Positions 7,928-16,531 of a stretch of 64,000 nucleotides of DNA are shown here, in pieces (positions within the stretch are counted from its first letter, which is position 1; each line of letters begins with the position of its first letter). The DNA is from an uncultured Acidobacteriota bacterium (GTDB taxonomy: Bacteria; Acidobacteriota; Blastocatellia; Pyrinomonadales; Pyrinomonadaceae): assembly GCA_937873515.1 (NCBI GenBank), contig CALMYB010000012.1, positions 1 through 64,000 on the forward strand, read 5' to 3'. Below the pieces are notes generated by a model. The model searched no databases and had not been told where the DNA came from. It saw nothing but the letters and a program-made list of their open reading frames with translations. The position numbers and the translations under genes are program-made.

Positions 7928-7960
7928 CCTAGGGTAAGGCCGAAAGGCCGCAACCCTAGG
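7928..7960. repeat. REP-like palindrome upstream of the transposase
   Basis: A 33-bp hairpin: cctagggt pairs with accctagg, with inner aaggcc/ggcc pairing around gaaa. Near-identical palindromes lie at 8522-8553 and 26723-26752. Confidence 0.75.
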
Positions 7961-8018
7961 AATCGGTTCCAAACACGGCGCGCTCCCTGAAAGGGAGCAA
8001 CAAAAGGCAAAAACAAAT

Positions 8019-8462
8019 ATGCCGCAATCTCTCGTTAAGATCCTGGTCCACGTTGTCTGGTCAACAAAAGATCGTATTCGAATGATCCCCGCCGATCTCG
8101 AACCGCAACTTTTTGGGTACATAAGCGGTATAATAAGAAGCAATAGTGGTCGAATGATCGTTGCCGGATGCGACGCCGATCATATTCATATTCTCATTTC
8201 GGTCGGCCGATCAGACATCAGCAAACTGATCGGCGACATCAAGCGTGAAACATCGAAATGGATGAAGGAACACGGCGTGACGAAATTCTATTGGCAAAGC
8301 GGATATGGAGCATTTTCAATTGGCCAATCGCAGGTTGGAAATGTTTCAGCGTATATTCGTTCGCAGAAAGAGCATCATAAAAAGCAGACGTTTCAGGACG
8401 AGTTCCGGGCGTTATGTGCCAAATATGATGTTGAGATCGATGAACGTTGTTGTTGGGATTGA
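8019..8462 (+). mobile_element. IS200/REP-associated Y1 transposase
   Basis: A 147-residue single-domain HUH transposase of the IS200/IS605 TnpA (Y1) superfamily. HVVWSTKDR near the N-terminus, the metal-binding HUH motif in CDADHIHILIS, and the catalytic Tyr in AYIRSQKEHH are all visible, so it may be active. No TnpB gene accompanies it. It lies between two near-identical palindromes (7928-7960 and 8522-8553), the arrangement expected of transposases that recognise hairpins as single-stranded DNA. It interrupts the space between the aldehyde dehydrogenase and peptidase T genes. Confidence 0.85.
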
Positions 8463-8521
8463 ATTTGCGCGTTGGCGATGTTCGTCGCCTTCAGCGACAG
8501 AATATTTTGGTTGGTTCGTTA

Positions 8522-8553
8522 CCTAGGGTTACGGCCTGCGGCCTTACCCTAGG
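8522..8553. repeat. REP-like palindrome downstream of the transposase
   Basis: A 32-bp hairpin (cctagggt ... accctagg with inner ggcc pairing), the partner of 7928-7960. Confidence 0.75.
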
Positions 8554-8635
8554 CCTTAGAGGTTGATCGCCGTTGGCGATACGAAAATACATCTTTGTCG
8601 TTGCCGCCGAAATTAAGGAACTTACAATTTTTGAT

Positions 8636-9958
8636 ATGAAACAATTTGCATTATTCGGCCTTTTATTTGTCCTCCTGTCTTCGATCTGTTTTGCCCAGAC
8701 CAAGCCGCCGAAGGAGACGGCAATGTCGCGTTTTCTTCGTTATGTGAAGATCGACACGCAGTCTGCTGAGGATCAGAACAAGGTGCCGAGCACGGCCAAG
8801 CAATGGGATCTTGCGAGATTGCTTGAGAAGGAGCTAAAGGAACTCGGCGTGCAAAGCGTTCGCAAAAGCGAATTCGCGATCGTCTATGGAATGATCCCCG
8901 GAAATTTGCCAGACAATTCGAAGGTGCCGACGATCGGCTTCATCGGCCATATGGACACATCGCCTGCCGTTTCGGGTGCGAATGTCAATCCGATCATTCA
9001 CAAGAATTATCAAGGCGGCGACATCGTTCTGCCGAACGACAAGACGCAGGTGATCACGGTCGAGAAAAATCCTGACCTCAAGAATCTGATCGGCGACGAC
9101 ATCATCACGGCTGATGGCACGACGCTTCTCGGTTCGGACGACAAATCAGGCGTGGCCGAGATAATGACGATGATCGACATCTTGAGGCAAAATCCACAGA
9201 TAAAGCACGGGAACATCGCGATCGCGTTCACACCGGACGAAGAGGTCGGCGGCGGCATCGACAAATTCGATATCAAGGGCTGGGGAGCGAAATTCGCATA
9301 TACCGTCGACGGCGAAGAGCTTGGCGATGTGTCGGACGAGACATTCTCGGCGAGGACCGCGACCGTTACATTCCACGGGCTTTCGACGCATCCGGGAACC
9401 GCAAAAGGCATCATGATCAATTCGATGTATGCTGCCGGCGACTTCCTTAGCCGCTTTCCGACCGAGGTGCCGAACCGCCCCGAGACGACCGCAGGCCGCG
9501 AGAGCTACATTCACCCTTATATCGGCACGTTGGATATCGAGACTTCGGTCGTCAAGATCCTGCTTCGCGATTTTGATATCAGCGGATTTGCTGGGCTTGA
9601 ACAAAAGGTAAAAGACCTTGTCGCCGAGACTCAGAAGAAGTATCCCAACGTAAAGATCGATTATTCGAGCGAGCTTGGCTATCTCAATATGAAAGAGGTG
9701 CTCAAGGATTATCCTCAGCTGACAGACTATGCGATCGAGGCTGCAAAACGCGCGGGCATCGACGCACATCGAAAACCGATCCGCGGCGGCACCGACGGTT
9801 CGCGCCTGACGGCAATGGGCCTGCCGACGCCGAACCTTTTCACGGGCGGACACAACTTTCACGGAAAGCTCGAGTTCAACTCGCGCAAAGGCCTCGAGAA
9901 ATCGACCGAGACGCTCATCAATCTCGTACAGATCTGGGCCGAAAAAGGCGGAAAGTAA
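8636..9958 (+). CDS. pepT: Peptidase T-like M20 tripeptidase with signal peptide
   Basis: A 440-residue M20B metallopeptidase that releases N-terminal residues from tripeptides using two zinc ions. Family motifs are GFIGHMDTSPAVSG (zinc His and Asp), TLLGSDDKSG, the catalytic and ligand Glu pair in AFTPDEEVGGG, YTVDGEELG, and the C-terminal GGTDGSRL and GGHNFHG. The start chosen at 8636 gives MKQFALFGLLFVLLSS... ending CFAQ, a clear signal peptide. Classical PepT is cytosolic, so export to the periplasm is unusual and suggests scavenging of external peptides. aaggaac lies upstream at a rather long spacing. It is convergent with kynB. Confidence 0.88.
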   Translation: MKQFALFGLLFVLLSSICFAQTKPPKETAMSRFLRYVKIDTQSAEDQNKVPSTAKQWDLARLLEKELKELGVQSVRKSEFAIVYGMIPGNLPDNSKVPTIGFIGHMDTSPAVSGANVNPIIHKNYQGGDIVLPNDKTQVITVEKNPDLKNLIGDDIITADGTTLLGSDDKSGVAEIMTMIDILRQNPQIKHGNIAIAFTPDEEVGGGIDKFDIKGWGAKFAYTVDGEELGDVSDETFSARTATVTFHGLSTHPGTAKGIMINSMYAAGDFLSRFPTEVPNRPETTAGRESYIHPYIGTLDIETSVVKILLRDFDISGFAGLEQKVKDLVAETQKKYPNVKIDYSSELGYLNMKEVLKDYPQLTDYAIEAAKRAGIDAHRKPIRGGTDGSRLTAMGLPTPNLFTGGHNFHGKLEFNSRKGLEKSTETLINLVQIWAEKGGK

Positions 9959-9989
9959 AATAATAGAGCCTGTAAAACATGTCAGCTGA

Positions 9990-10751
9990 TCACTCGTTCG
10001 GCAGCAGAAGCGGTCGGCTTGGCGCCGCATCTGCTTCGAACGGGGCGATCTGAAGATTCAGCCGATACTGGCCATCCGGTACATCATTTGAAACGTAGAT
10101 CAGCTCCGTGATCGTTGCGTTTCGTCGCGCATCGACATCGGCCTCAACGCTTCCCGATCCCATATTCCAAAACTTCCGATGATTTGAGAGTCGTCCGCCG
10201 TCATCTATTCGATCGATCGACGGCAGATCGACGAGAAGGTGCTTTATGCCGAATCCGACGATCAATTCGATGGCATCGTCGGTGAAATACGGCGGAAGAT
10301 TCTCGTCGCGATAGACAGCGGCCATCTTACCGGGATCGTTCGGCAGCGTTCGGACGATCAATGCCCCGCCTTCGAGTATCGCTTTATGATCTGCCTTCAA
10401 TGCATCGAGAGTTTCCTGAAGCCGCACTGCGGTTATTAGCCGATCGCCGGACACCTTCGCTGCATAGGCTTCCGACGCATCCGTTTCAGGCTCGGTAGTT
10501 ACAAGGATCGCGGGGACGATCACGTCATCGAGACACGACCGCACCGATATCCGTTCGTGCGTTATATGTCCGATACATTCGGTATGCGTTCCGCTGCAAT
10601 GCGGCGAAAATGAGTAGCTCTCGAAATTCACGCTGGAACCTTCCCGCGTGTCGCCAAGCGTCGTTGCAACGGCGAACTCCGCACCGAAGGCATTCGGCTG
10701 CTGCCCGCGAAAGTCGAGCGGTATCGAGATGTCAAAGAATTTTTCACTCAT
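9990..10751 (-). CDS. kynB: Kynurenine formamidase, cyclase family
   Basis: A 253-residue metal-dependent hydrolase of the cyclase (KynB) family. It is expected to hydrolyse N-formylkynurenine to kynurenine and formate. The metal-binding motif HCSGTHTECIGH is near residues 51-62, and later LLVDLPSIDRIDDGG is also typical. It is longer than classical KynB (about 210 residues), so another cyclic amide substrate is possible. The nearby kmo, kynU and 3-hydroxyanthranilate genes make the kynurenine role likely. It is transcribed divergently from the AhpD-like gene. Confidence 0.72.
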   Translation of the reverse strand: MSEKFFDISIPLDFRGQQPNAFGAEFAVATTLGDTREGSSVNFESYSFSPHCSGTHTECIGHITHERISVRSCLDDVIVPAILVTTEPETDASEAYAAKVSGDRLITAVRLQETLDALKADHKAILEGGALIVRTLPNDPGKMAAVYRDENLPPYFTDDAIELIVGFGIKHLLVDLPSIDRIDDGGRLSNHRKFWNMGSGSVEADVDARRNATITELIYVSNDVPDGQYRLNLQIAPFEADAAPSRPLLLPNE

Positions 10752-10851
10752 CTTGGGTAACGTCTCATTTTTCGGTTTTCAGTTCAAGAAGGTCTAGAAT
10801 GGAAATATGGCCGGATGCTGACCCACATCTTACCGAAGTTTGGAGGAAAAT

Positions 10852-11322
10852 ATGCAGCGCATTGATTATCACGCCACGAACCACGACCTTTTTAAAGCAC
10901 TTCTCACCGCTCAATCATACCTGGAGAACGCGACGATCGAACGAAGCCTGGTGCACCTGATCGATATGCGCGTATCGCAGATCAACGGCTGTGCATACTG
11001 TCTCGATATGCATTCGAAAGACCTTAGGCACGAAGGTGATACCGAGCAGCGCATCTATCTTTTGAATGCTTGGCGCGAGGCCGGTGATCTTTACACGCCG
11101 CGGGAAAGAGCGGCTCTCCGCTGGGCAGAGGCGGTGACACGGCTCACCGATCAGGAAGTTTCCGACGCGGTGTACGCAGAGGCACGAGAGCAGTTCAGCG
11201 AAGCCGAGCTTGCCGATCTTACCTATGTGATCACGATGATCAATACGTGGAATCGCTTCAATGTAGCGTTTCGGACACCTGCGGGAAGCTATCGGCCTGG
11301 ACAGTACTCTGCGGCCGCTTAA
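10852..11322 (+). CDS. Carboxymuconolactone decarboxylase/AhpD-like protein
   Basis: A 156-residue member of the AhpD-like superfamily. The redox motif CAYCLDMH (with the preceding QING) and the helical core EAGDLYTPRERAALRWAEAV are typical of the alkylhydroperoxidase-D-like subgroup, thought to reduce peroxides through the Cys pair. The ATG at 10852 is preferred over a TTG at 10840 because it follows a perfect GGAGG by a good distance. It lies between kynB (divergent) and kmo (convergent, 2 bp apart). A role in detoxifying peroxides made by flavin monooxygenases is possible but only inferred. Confidence 0.85.
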   Translation: MQRIDYHATNHDLFKALLTAQSYLENATIERSLVHLIDMRVSQINGCAYCLDMHSKDLRHEGDTEQRIYLLNAWREAGDLYTPRERAALRWAEAVTRLTDQEVSDAVYAEAREQFSEAELADLTYVITMINTWNRFNVAFRTPAGSYRPGQYSAAA

Positions 11323-11324
11323 GC

Positions 11325-12680
11325 TCAGAGTCTCCGCACGGATGCGATCGCCGCTTCGGCGTCGATCTCAGAGCTCTCTGCAGCTTCTGAACACAGACGC
11401 ATTAGCAGCTCGTCCTGGAGATTTCCGCGTCTCTTTGCCTCGGAATACGGCACGTCTTCTCGAAACGTGACCATAGAATACTTCGAGAAATAGTCGTCGT
11501 AGGTCTGTTCGAGATGAGTTTCAAGCGCTCGTTTTCGCTGGAAAACGGGATCGGCGACCTTATCGCGCATTTCATAGAAATTCTCGATCGCCATCGATTG
11601 GATCGCCGCCGCGTTCGGCATTCGCTCCCGCTCGAAAGCCGCGAATATCGAACGCCAATCGACCCAGCCGCTCACCGAGGCGGGCCGCTCTGATAAGAGA
11701 GCATTGATGGTTCGTACGTCCTCGAACGCGCAGTTCATTCCCTGGCCGTAAAACGGCACCATCGCGTGGGCAGCGTCTCCGAGAAGCAGTACCCGGCCGT
11801 TTGCGTGCCACGGCGAGCAATGAACGGTGCCGAGCATTCCGGTCGGGTTCGCGAAGAAATCTTCGGCGAGCGTCGGCATTAGCGGCAAAGCGTCGGCGAA
11901 CTCGCGCTCGAAGAATGCGATGAGCTTCGCTTCATCGATAAGCTTTGAGAAAGATGGTTCGTCGCTGTCCTCGGCCGTATCGTGAGCGAGGAAGAGCGTG
12001 CACGTGAAGCTCCCGTCAAGGTTCGGAAGCGCGATCATCATAAACTTGTGCCGCGGCCAGATGTGAAGGGCGTTCTTCTCGATCAGAAAAGAGCCATCCT
12101 CGCCCGGCGGAATGACGAGCTCTTTGTAGCCGTGTTCGAGGAACTCTGAGCGCGACACGAAGTCCGCAACATTCGCGTCCAGCGCCTGCCGCACGGCCGA
12201 GCCGGCGCCGTCCGCCGCAAAGACGAGCTCGCTTTTTAGCGTACTGCCCGACGCAAAATCAAGCTCGCCGCTTTCAGGGTCGCAGCCGGTCAGCTGTTCA
12301 TTGAAATGAATCGAGACGCCTGCATACTTTTCCGCTTCGGTCATCAAAGCGGCATTCAAACCTGAGCGTGAGATCGAGTTGATGTACTCGCCTTTTCGGC
12401 CGCTGTAAGGGAGAAGTATTGTGTCGCCGCCCGGCGTATGGATCATCCGTCCGTGCATCGGAATGGCGGCATCGAGCATATATTCGTCCATCCCGACCTC
12501 ACGCAAGGCGGCGATACCGCGATCCGAGAGGGCCATATTTATCGAACGGCCGCGGGCGGCATTGCCCGCACGCATATCGCCGCGGGATTCGTAAACATCG
12601 ACCGTCTCGCCGCGTTTCGCAAGATTGATCGCAAGCAGCGAACCTGCAAGGCCTGCACCGATTATGACAACACGATCCAT
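11325..12680 (-). CDS. kmo: Kynurenine 3-monooxygenase
   Basis: A 451-residue FAD-dependent hydroxylase converting kynurenine to 3-hydroxykynurenine with NADPH and O2. The N-terminal Rossmann motif VVIIGAGLAGSLLAINLAKR, the GRSINMALSDRG segment, and the second FAD motif VLLLGDAAHAMVPFYGQGMN are all characteristic of KMO. The start at 12680 puts the Rossmann fold right at the N-terminus; the frame extends to 12734 without homology. Last gene of a minus-strand run kynU, OLD nuclease, yggS, kmo. Confidence 0.93.
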   Translation of the reverse strand: MDRVVIIGAGLAGSLLAINLAKRGETVDVYESRGDMRAGNAARGRSINMALSDRGIAALREVGMDEYMLDAAIPMHGRMIHTPGGDTILLPYSGRKGEYINSISRSGLNAALMTEAEKYAGVSIHFNEQLTGCDPESGELDFASGSTLKSELVFAADGAGSAVRQALDANVADFVSRSEFLEHGYKELVIPPGEDGSFLIEKNALHIWPRHKFMMIALPNLDGSFTCTLFLAHDTAEDSDEPSFSKLIDEAKLIAFFEREFADALPLMPTLAEDFFANPTGMLGTVHCSPWHANGRVLLLGDAAHAMVPFYGQGMNCAFEDVRTINALLSERPASVSGWVDWRSIFAAFERERMPNAAAIQSMAIENFYEMRDKVADPVFQRKRALETHLEQTYDDYFSKYSMVTFREDVPYSEAKRRGNLQDELLMRLCSEAAESSEIDAEAAIASVRRL

Positions 12681-12730
12681 ATTTTTGACGTTAACGCTGC
12701 GGTCCGTATGCCGCGGAAAGGAACACGCGC

Positions 12731-13462
12731 TCAATTCATATTCTCGTTCCAGTAGTAGCTGTCGGAATATATCCGCTCGCCGAAGATCGCCGTGCCGACG
12801 CGGACGATCGTTGCACCTTCTTCGATCGCGGCCTCGAGATCGCCGCTCATACCCATCGACAATTCATTCATTTCGACATTGGGAATTTCCAACGCGATTA
12901 TCCGCTGCTGAATCTCCTTGAGCAGGCGGAAACATTTGCGTACGCGTTCGATCTCGTCGCTAAAAAGGCCGATCGTCATCAGGCCTTTTATCTTTATTCG
13001 GTCGAATTGCGAAACTTGTTCCACGAGTTCGACGGCGTTCTCGGGATTCACGCCGAATTTGCTCGTCTCGAATGAAGTGTTCACCTGGATCAACGCCTCG
13101 ATCGTCTTATCCTCGAACTCAAGACGCTGCTGCAGCTTTTCCGCAAGATCCAGGCGGTCGAGCGATTCGATGCAGGCGACTTCGCACTTCAAAAGGTCCT
13201 TGATCTTGTTGGTCTGCAGGTGCCCAATGAAATGCTTCGTGTGCGGCGAGCCTTTCAGCGCGTCAAACTTTTCCTTCAGCTCCTGCACCTTGTTCTCGGC
13301 GATCAAGGTAACGCCCGCACTGAAAGCGATCTTGATCCGCTCGGCGGAAACGGTCTTCGTGGCGAGCAGCAGTTTGACCTCGCCGGGATCTCGCCCGCTC
13401 GCCTTGCAGGCGGCCTCGATTCGCTTCTTTATGTGATTGATATTGCTAACTATCGTGTTCAT
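12731..13462 (-). CDS. yggS: YggS-type pyridoxal phosphate homeostasis protein
   Basis: A 243-residue PLP-binding TIM-barrel protein of the YggS/PROSC family, which carries PLP and balances vitamin B6 without known catalysis. LLLATKTVSAERI (PLP-binding Lys), IAENKVQEL, HFIGHLQTNKIKD and the C-terminal LSMGMSGDLEAAIEEGATIVR signature are present. It lies 3 bp after the OLD-family nuclease gene and upstream of kmo. PLP is the cofactor of kynureninase in the same operon, so its location makes sense. Confidence 0.92.
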   Translation of the reverse strand: MNTIVSNINHIKKRIEAACKASGRDPGEVKLLLATKTVSAERIKIAFSAGVTLIAENKVQELKEKFDALKGSPHTKHFIGHLQTNKIKDLLKCEVACIESLDRLDLAEKLQQRLEFEDKTIEALIQVNTSFETSKFGVNPENAVELVEQVSQFDRIKIKGLMTIGLFSDEIERVRKCFRLLKEIQQRIIALEIPNVEMNELSMGMSGDLEAAIEEGATIVRVGTAIFGERIYSDSYYWNENMN

Positions 13463-13465
13463 GGA

Positions 13466-15154
13466 CTAGCGGCTTTGACAAGCGAATGTTTCAGGATTAG
13501 AAGAGGAGCGGATTTGCCTGATTAACGCCTCCATTTTTTTTCTTCCATCGCTTACTTGGCCTAGGTCAATCCGGCGTGCTGTCTCTCTTGCGATCAGGTT
13601 CTTGGAACTGCTACCAAGTGTTTCAATTGTTTGTTTTTCAATGTCGGAATAATCTGCAAACGAAGCTCTCATTGTTGTTTCAAAGTCTGTCCCAAATACA
13701 CAGAAGCTGTCAGAGATAGACCATGTTTCAATTCCTAAAATTCCGTCCAGTTCTTCGTCTTTAATACCGATTGCTTTTAATGCGTCTTTACGTTTAAAAC
13801 CCTTTTCATCGTCCTCTTTATAGTCATTGTCAAAGCAAATGAATGTTGGGATTTGATATAAAGTAAAAAGTCGCCACCACTTTGCAAGATTACCTTTTCC
13901 GCCAACACCTATAATTTCAACTCCAAATTCTGTTGGGTCAAAACCAAGTTTTTCAAAATAAATTGGCAAAGCCAATTCTTCTGTTGGACCTTCAACAAGG
14001 ACAATTATATTGGCGAAAAAACCCGATAAGATATGCGATGTAGAATTGTTTGCATAAAATGGAACAATGGTTTCTTCATTTGTCTTTTGTGGATTGGATG
14101 CAGTATTGAGGCAATGATTAAATAATGAAGAAGCGTTTTGGTTTATGTTCAATGTCGTTTCAGAATCCTTTCGAATGAGATTAATACCTTCAAGATAGTT
14201 CAAGTCCACAAAGTAAGGGCTGTGTGTTGTTAAGATTATTTGCAAACCATCTTCTGCCATTTTAAACATCTTCTTTGCTAACCATTTTTGAGCCAATGGG
14301 TGCAAATGTGCTTCCGGTTCGTCAAGAATAAATATCAAGCCTTGACCTAAGAATGACTTTGCATAGGCATGAGCGAAAGACAATGCCAATATCTGCTGTT
14401 GCCCCGTCCCTAATTCTTCAAAAGCTCTTGTTTCACCATGTTCGGTCGGGTGGACTCTTAGCGTCTTGAAGTAGTTACTAGGGTCGTATGCCGAAAAATT
14501 GAAGGCCAAAGCATGAGTCATATTTGACAGAACCGTGCTGGCTATTGAAGACATGTTTTCGTTGAAAACGTTAAACTCCTCCACTTCCATGAACGTAGCC
14601 TTAATGCTTTCAAAAAAGCTTTTCAGTTTTTCTACTCTTTTCTTATCACCCGTTAGTTTGTCGTGAAATGCTTTTGTGACTTTCGACAACAACGAGTATT
14701 TTGATGAGTAGCTAAGTTGAAAGTTTAAATTCTGTTCCGAATTCACAACGACGCAAAGAAGCTCTTCACGCAACGCTGAACTAACGTACTTATTTTCGTT
14801 CTTGTCTTCAGCTTGAATTGCACTGAATTTTGTCTCTTCCCCTTTTTTTGCTTCAAACTTAAAACCACCACAAGAAAATTCACCACGCCTGCCAAGTCTT
14901 TCACTAAAACCAGTAACGGTGGCTTCAATCGTTATTTGGTTACTTGTATCTCGTCCGTAATGGTCATAATCTTCGAGCTTCTTGTATTTAGGGTGAAACT
15001 CGCCAAACATCAATTCTATTGCACGAATAATATTTGACTTGCCCGAATTATTCTCGCCGATAAAAACTACCGGTTTTTTCTCAGGAAAGTTTATTACCAC
15101 TTGGTCTGAAATGGACCGAAATCCTTCAATTGTTATGCTTACAAGTCTTGGCAT
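13466..15154 (-). CDS. OLD-family ATPase/TOPRIM nuclease, AT-rich
   Basis: A 562-residue protein of the overcoming-lysogenization-defect (OLD) family. The N-terminal ABC-type ATPase has Walker A GENNSGKSN, signature-like ELGTGQQQILALSFAHAY, and Walker B GLIFILDEPEAHLHP. The C-terminal TOPRIM domain has IIVLVEGPTEELALP and CFDNDYKEDDEKG. Such proteins are nucleases with phage-defence roles. No GajB or reverse-transcriptase partner is adjacent, so it looks like a stand-alone class 1 OLD. Base composition is far more AT-rich than the neighbours, indicating recent transfer. It sits precisely between kynU and yggS. The start at 15154 fits the domain; an earlier in-frame start (to 15190) overlaps the kynU stop. 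Confidence 0.87.
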   Translation of the reverse strand: MPRLVSITIEGFRSISDQVVINFPEKKPVVFIGENNSGKSNIIRAIELMFGEFHPKYKKLEDYDHYGRDTSNQITIEATVTGFSERLGRRGEFSCGGFKFEAKKGEETKFSAIQAEDKNENKYVSSALREELLCVVVNSEQNLNFQLSYSSKYSLLSKVTKAFHDKLTGDKKRVEKLKSFFESIKATFMEVEEFNVFNENMSSIASTVLSNMTHALAFNFSAYDPSNYFKTLRVHPTEHGETRAFEELGTGQQQILALSFAHAYAKSFLGQGLIFILDEPEAHLHPLAQKWLAKKMFKMAEDGLQIILTTHSPYFVDLNYLEGINLIRKDSETTLNINQNASSLFNHCLNTASNPQKTNEETIVPFYANNSTSHILSGFFANIIVLVEGPTEELALPIYFEKLGFDPTEFGVEIIGVGGKGNLAKWWRLFTLYQIPTFICFDNDYKEDDEKGFKRKDALKAIGIKDEELDGILGIETWSISDSFCVFGTDFETTMRASFADYSDIEKQTIETLGSSSKNLIARETARRIDLGQVSDGRKKMEALIRQIRSSSNPETFACQSR

Positions 15155-15180
15155 CTTAGTCTCTTCGAACACAAACATCT

Positions 15181-16446
15181 TCACAAACATTCCCTAAGGA
15201 TCTTGGCAAAATCTTCGGCGTCCTTGAACGTATTATAGAGCGGCACGGGGGCGATGCGGATGACATCGGGTTCGCGCCAGTCAGCGATCACGCCGCGAGC
15301 CGTTATCGCTTCGAAAAGATGTTTGTCAGCATTTCTCACGCGAATGGAGAGCTGACAGCCTCGTTGCTGCGGATCCCGCGGCGTGATCATCTCGATACGT
15401 TCGTCCTTGATTCCGTCGATAAGCGATTCGAGATAGCCGGTGAGCTTGACGCTCTTTTCGCGGAGGGCGGGCATTCCGGCCTCGTCGAAGATGTCGAGAG
15501 ACGCCCGAAGTGCGGCCATCTGAAAGATCGGCGGATTCGAGATCTGCCAGCCTTCGGCGCCTTCGAGCGGAACGAAATCCGGCCCCATCAAGAATCGCGT
15601 TTCCTTGTCGTGTCCCCACCAACCGGCGAAACGCGGCAGGTTGAAATCGCGTGCGTGTCGCTCGTGAACGAAAGCACCCGCAATCCCGCCAGGACCCGCG
15701 TTCAGATATTTGTAAGAACACCAGACCGCAAAATCAACATCCCAGTCATGAAGCTTCAATTCCAGATTTCCCGCGGCGTGTGCAAGGTCGAATCCGACGA
15801 TCGCACCGACTCGATGTCCGGCCGCGGTGATCGCCTGCATATCGAACGCCTGTCCGGTGTAGTAATTGACGCCGCAAAGCATAACCAAGGCAAGTTCGTC
15901 GCCGACGCGTTCGATCGCTTCGAGAATGTCATCGGTGCGCAAGGTCGCTTCACCCTCGCGTGGAGCGAGTTCGATCAGCCCATCCACAACTGAGTGAAAC
16001 TTCAATTGCGATTCGACGGCGTACTTGTCCGACGGGAATGAGCCCTTCTCGATGATGATCTTTCGTCTTTTCCCCTCCGGGCGATAAAACGAGACGAGCA
16101 TCAAGTGAAGATTCACGGTCAGCGAATTCATCACGACCGTCTCGATCGGCAGTCCGCCAACTACGCGGGCCATCTTCTCGGTCAGGAATTCGTGATAGGG
16201 AAGCCACGGGTGTGCAGCGTGAAGATGGCCTTCGACGCCAAGCCTCGCCCAATCGTCGAGTTCGGCCTCAATGTATTCACGCGTTGTCTTGGGCTGAAGC
16301 CCGAGAGAATTGCCTGTGAAATAGATCGAGTCGCTTCCGTCCGCGGCCTTTGGGATCAGGAACCGCTCGCGAAAATGCCCTAGGCTGTCCGCTTCGTCCA
16401 ATGAGGCTGCACATTCGGCCTCAAATTCAATGTTCGTCTCACTCAT
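15181..16446 (-). CDS. kynU: Kynureninase
   Basis: A 421-residue PLP enzyme that cleaves kynurenine or 3-hydroxykynurenine to (3-hydroxy)anthranilate plus alanine. Characteristic motifs are YFTGNSLGLQPK near the N-terminus, VVMNSLTVNLHLML, GFDLAHAAGN, and the PLP-lysine region CSYKYLNAGPGGIAG. Length matches the family. It heads the minus-strand run that includes kmo, though an OLD-type nuclease gene has been placed directly after it. It is divergent from the PLP decarboxylase at 16532. Confidence 0.95.
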   Translation of the reverse strand: MSETNIEFEAECAASLDEADSLGHFRERFLIPKAADGSDSIYFTGNSLGLQPKTTREYIEAELDDWARLGVEGHLHAAHPWLPYHEFLTEKMARVVGGLPIETVVMNSLTVNLHLMLVSFYRPEGKRRKIIIEKGSFPSDKYAVESQLKFHSVVDGLIELAPREGEATLRTDDILEAIERVGDELALVMLCGVNYYTGQAFDMQAITAAGHRVGAIVGFDLAHAAGNLELKLHDWDVDFAVWCSYKYLNAGPGGIAGAFVHERHARDFNLPRFAGWWGHDKETRFLMGPDFVPLEGAEGWQISNPPIFQMAALRASLDIFDEAGMPALREKSVKLTGYLESLIDGIKDERIEMITPRDPQQRGCQLSIRVRNADKHLFEAITARGVIADWREPDVIRIAPVPLYNTFKDAEDFAKILRECL

Positions 16447-16531
16447 CGTCTCCGACTAATTTAATTGAAAACCTGCGATTATAAAAATATGACAAGAGCG
16501 TAAGGCGACATTTCGCTATACTTTAAGCCGT

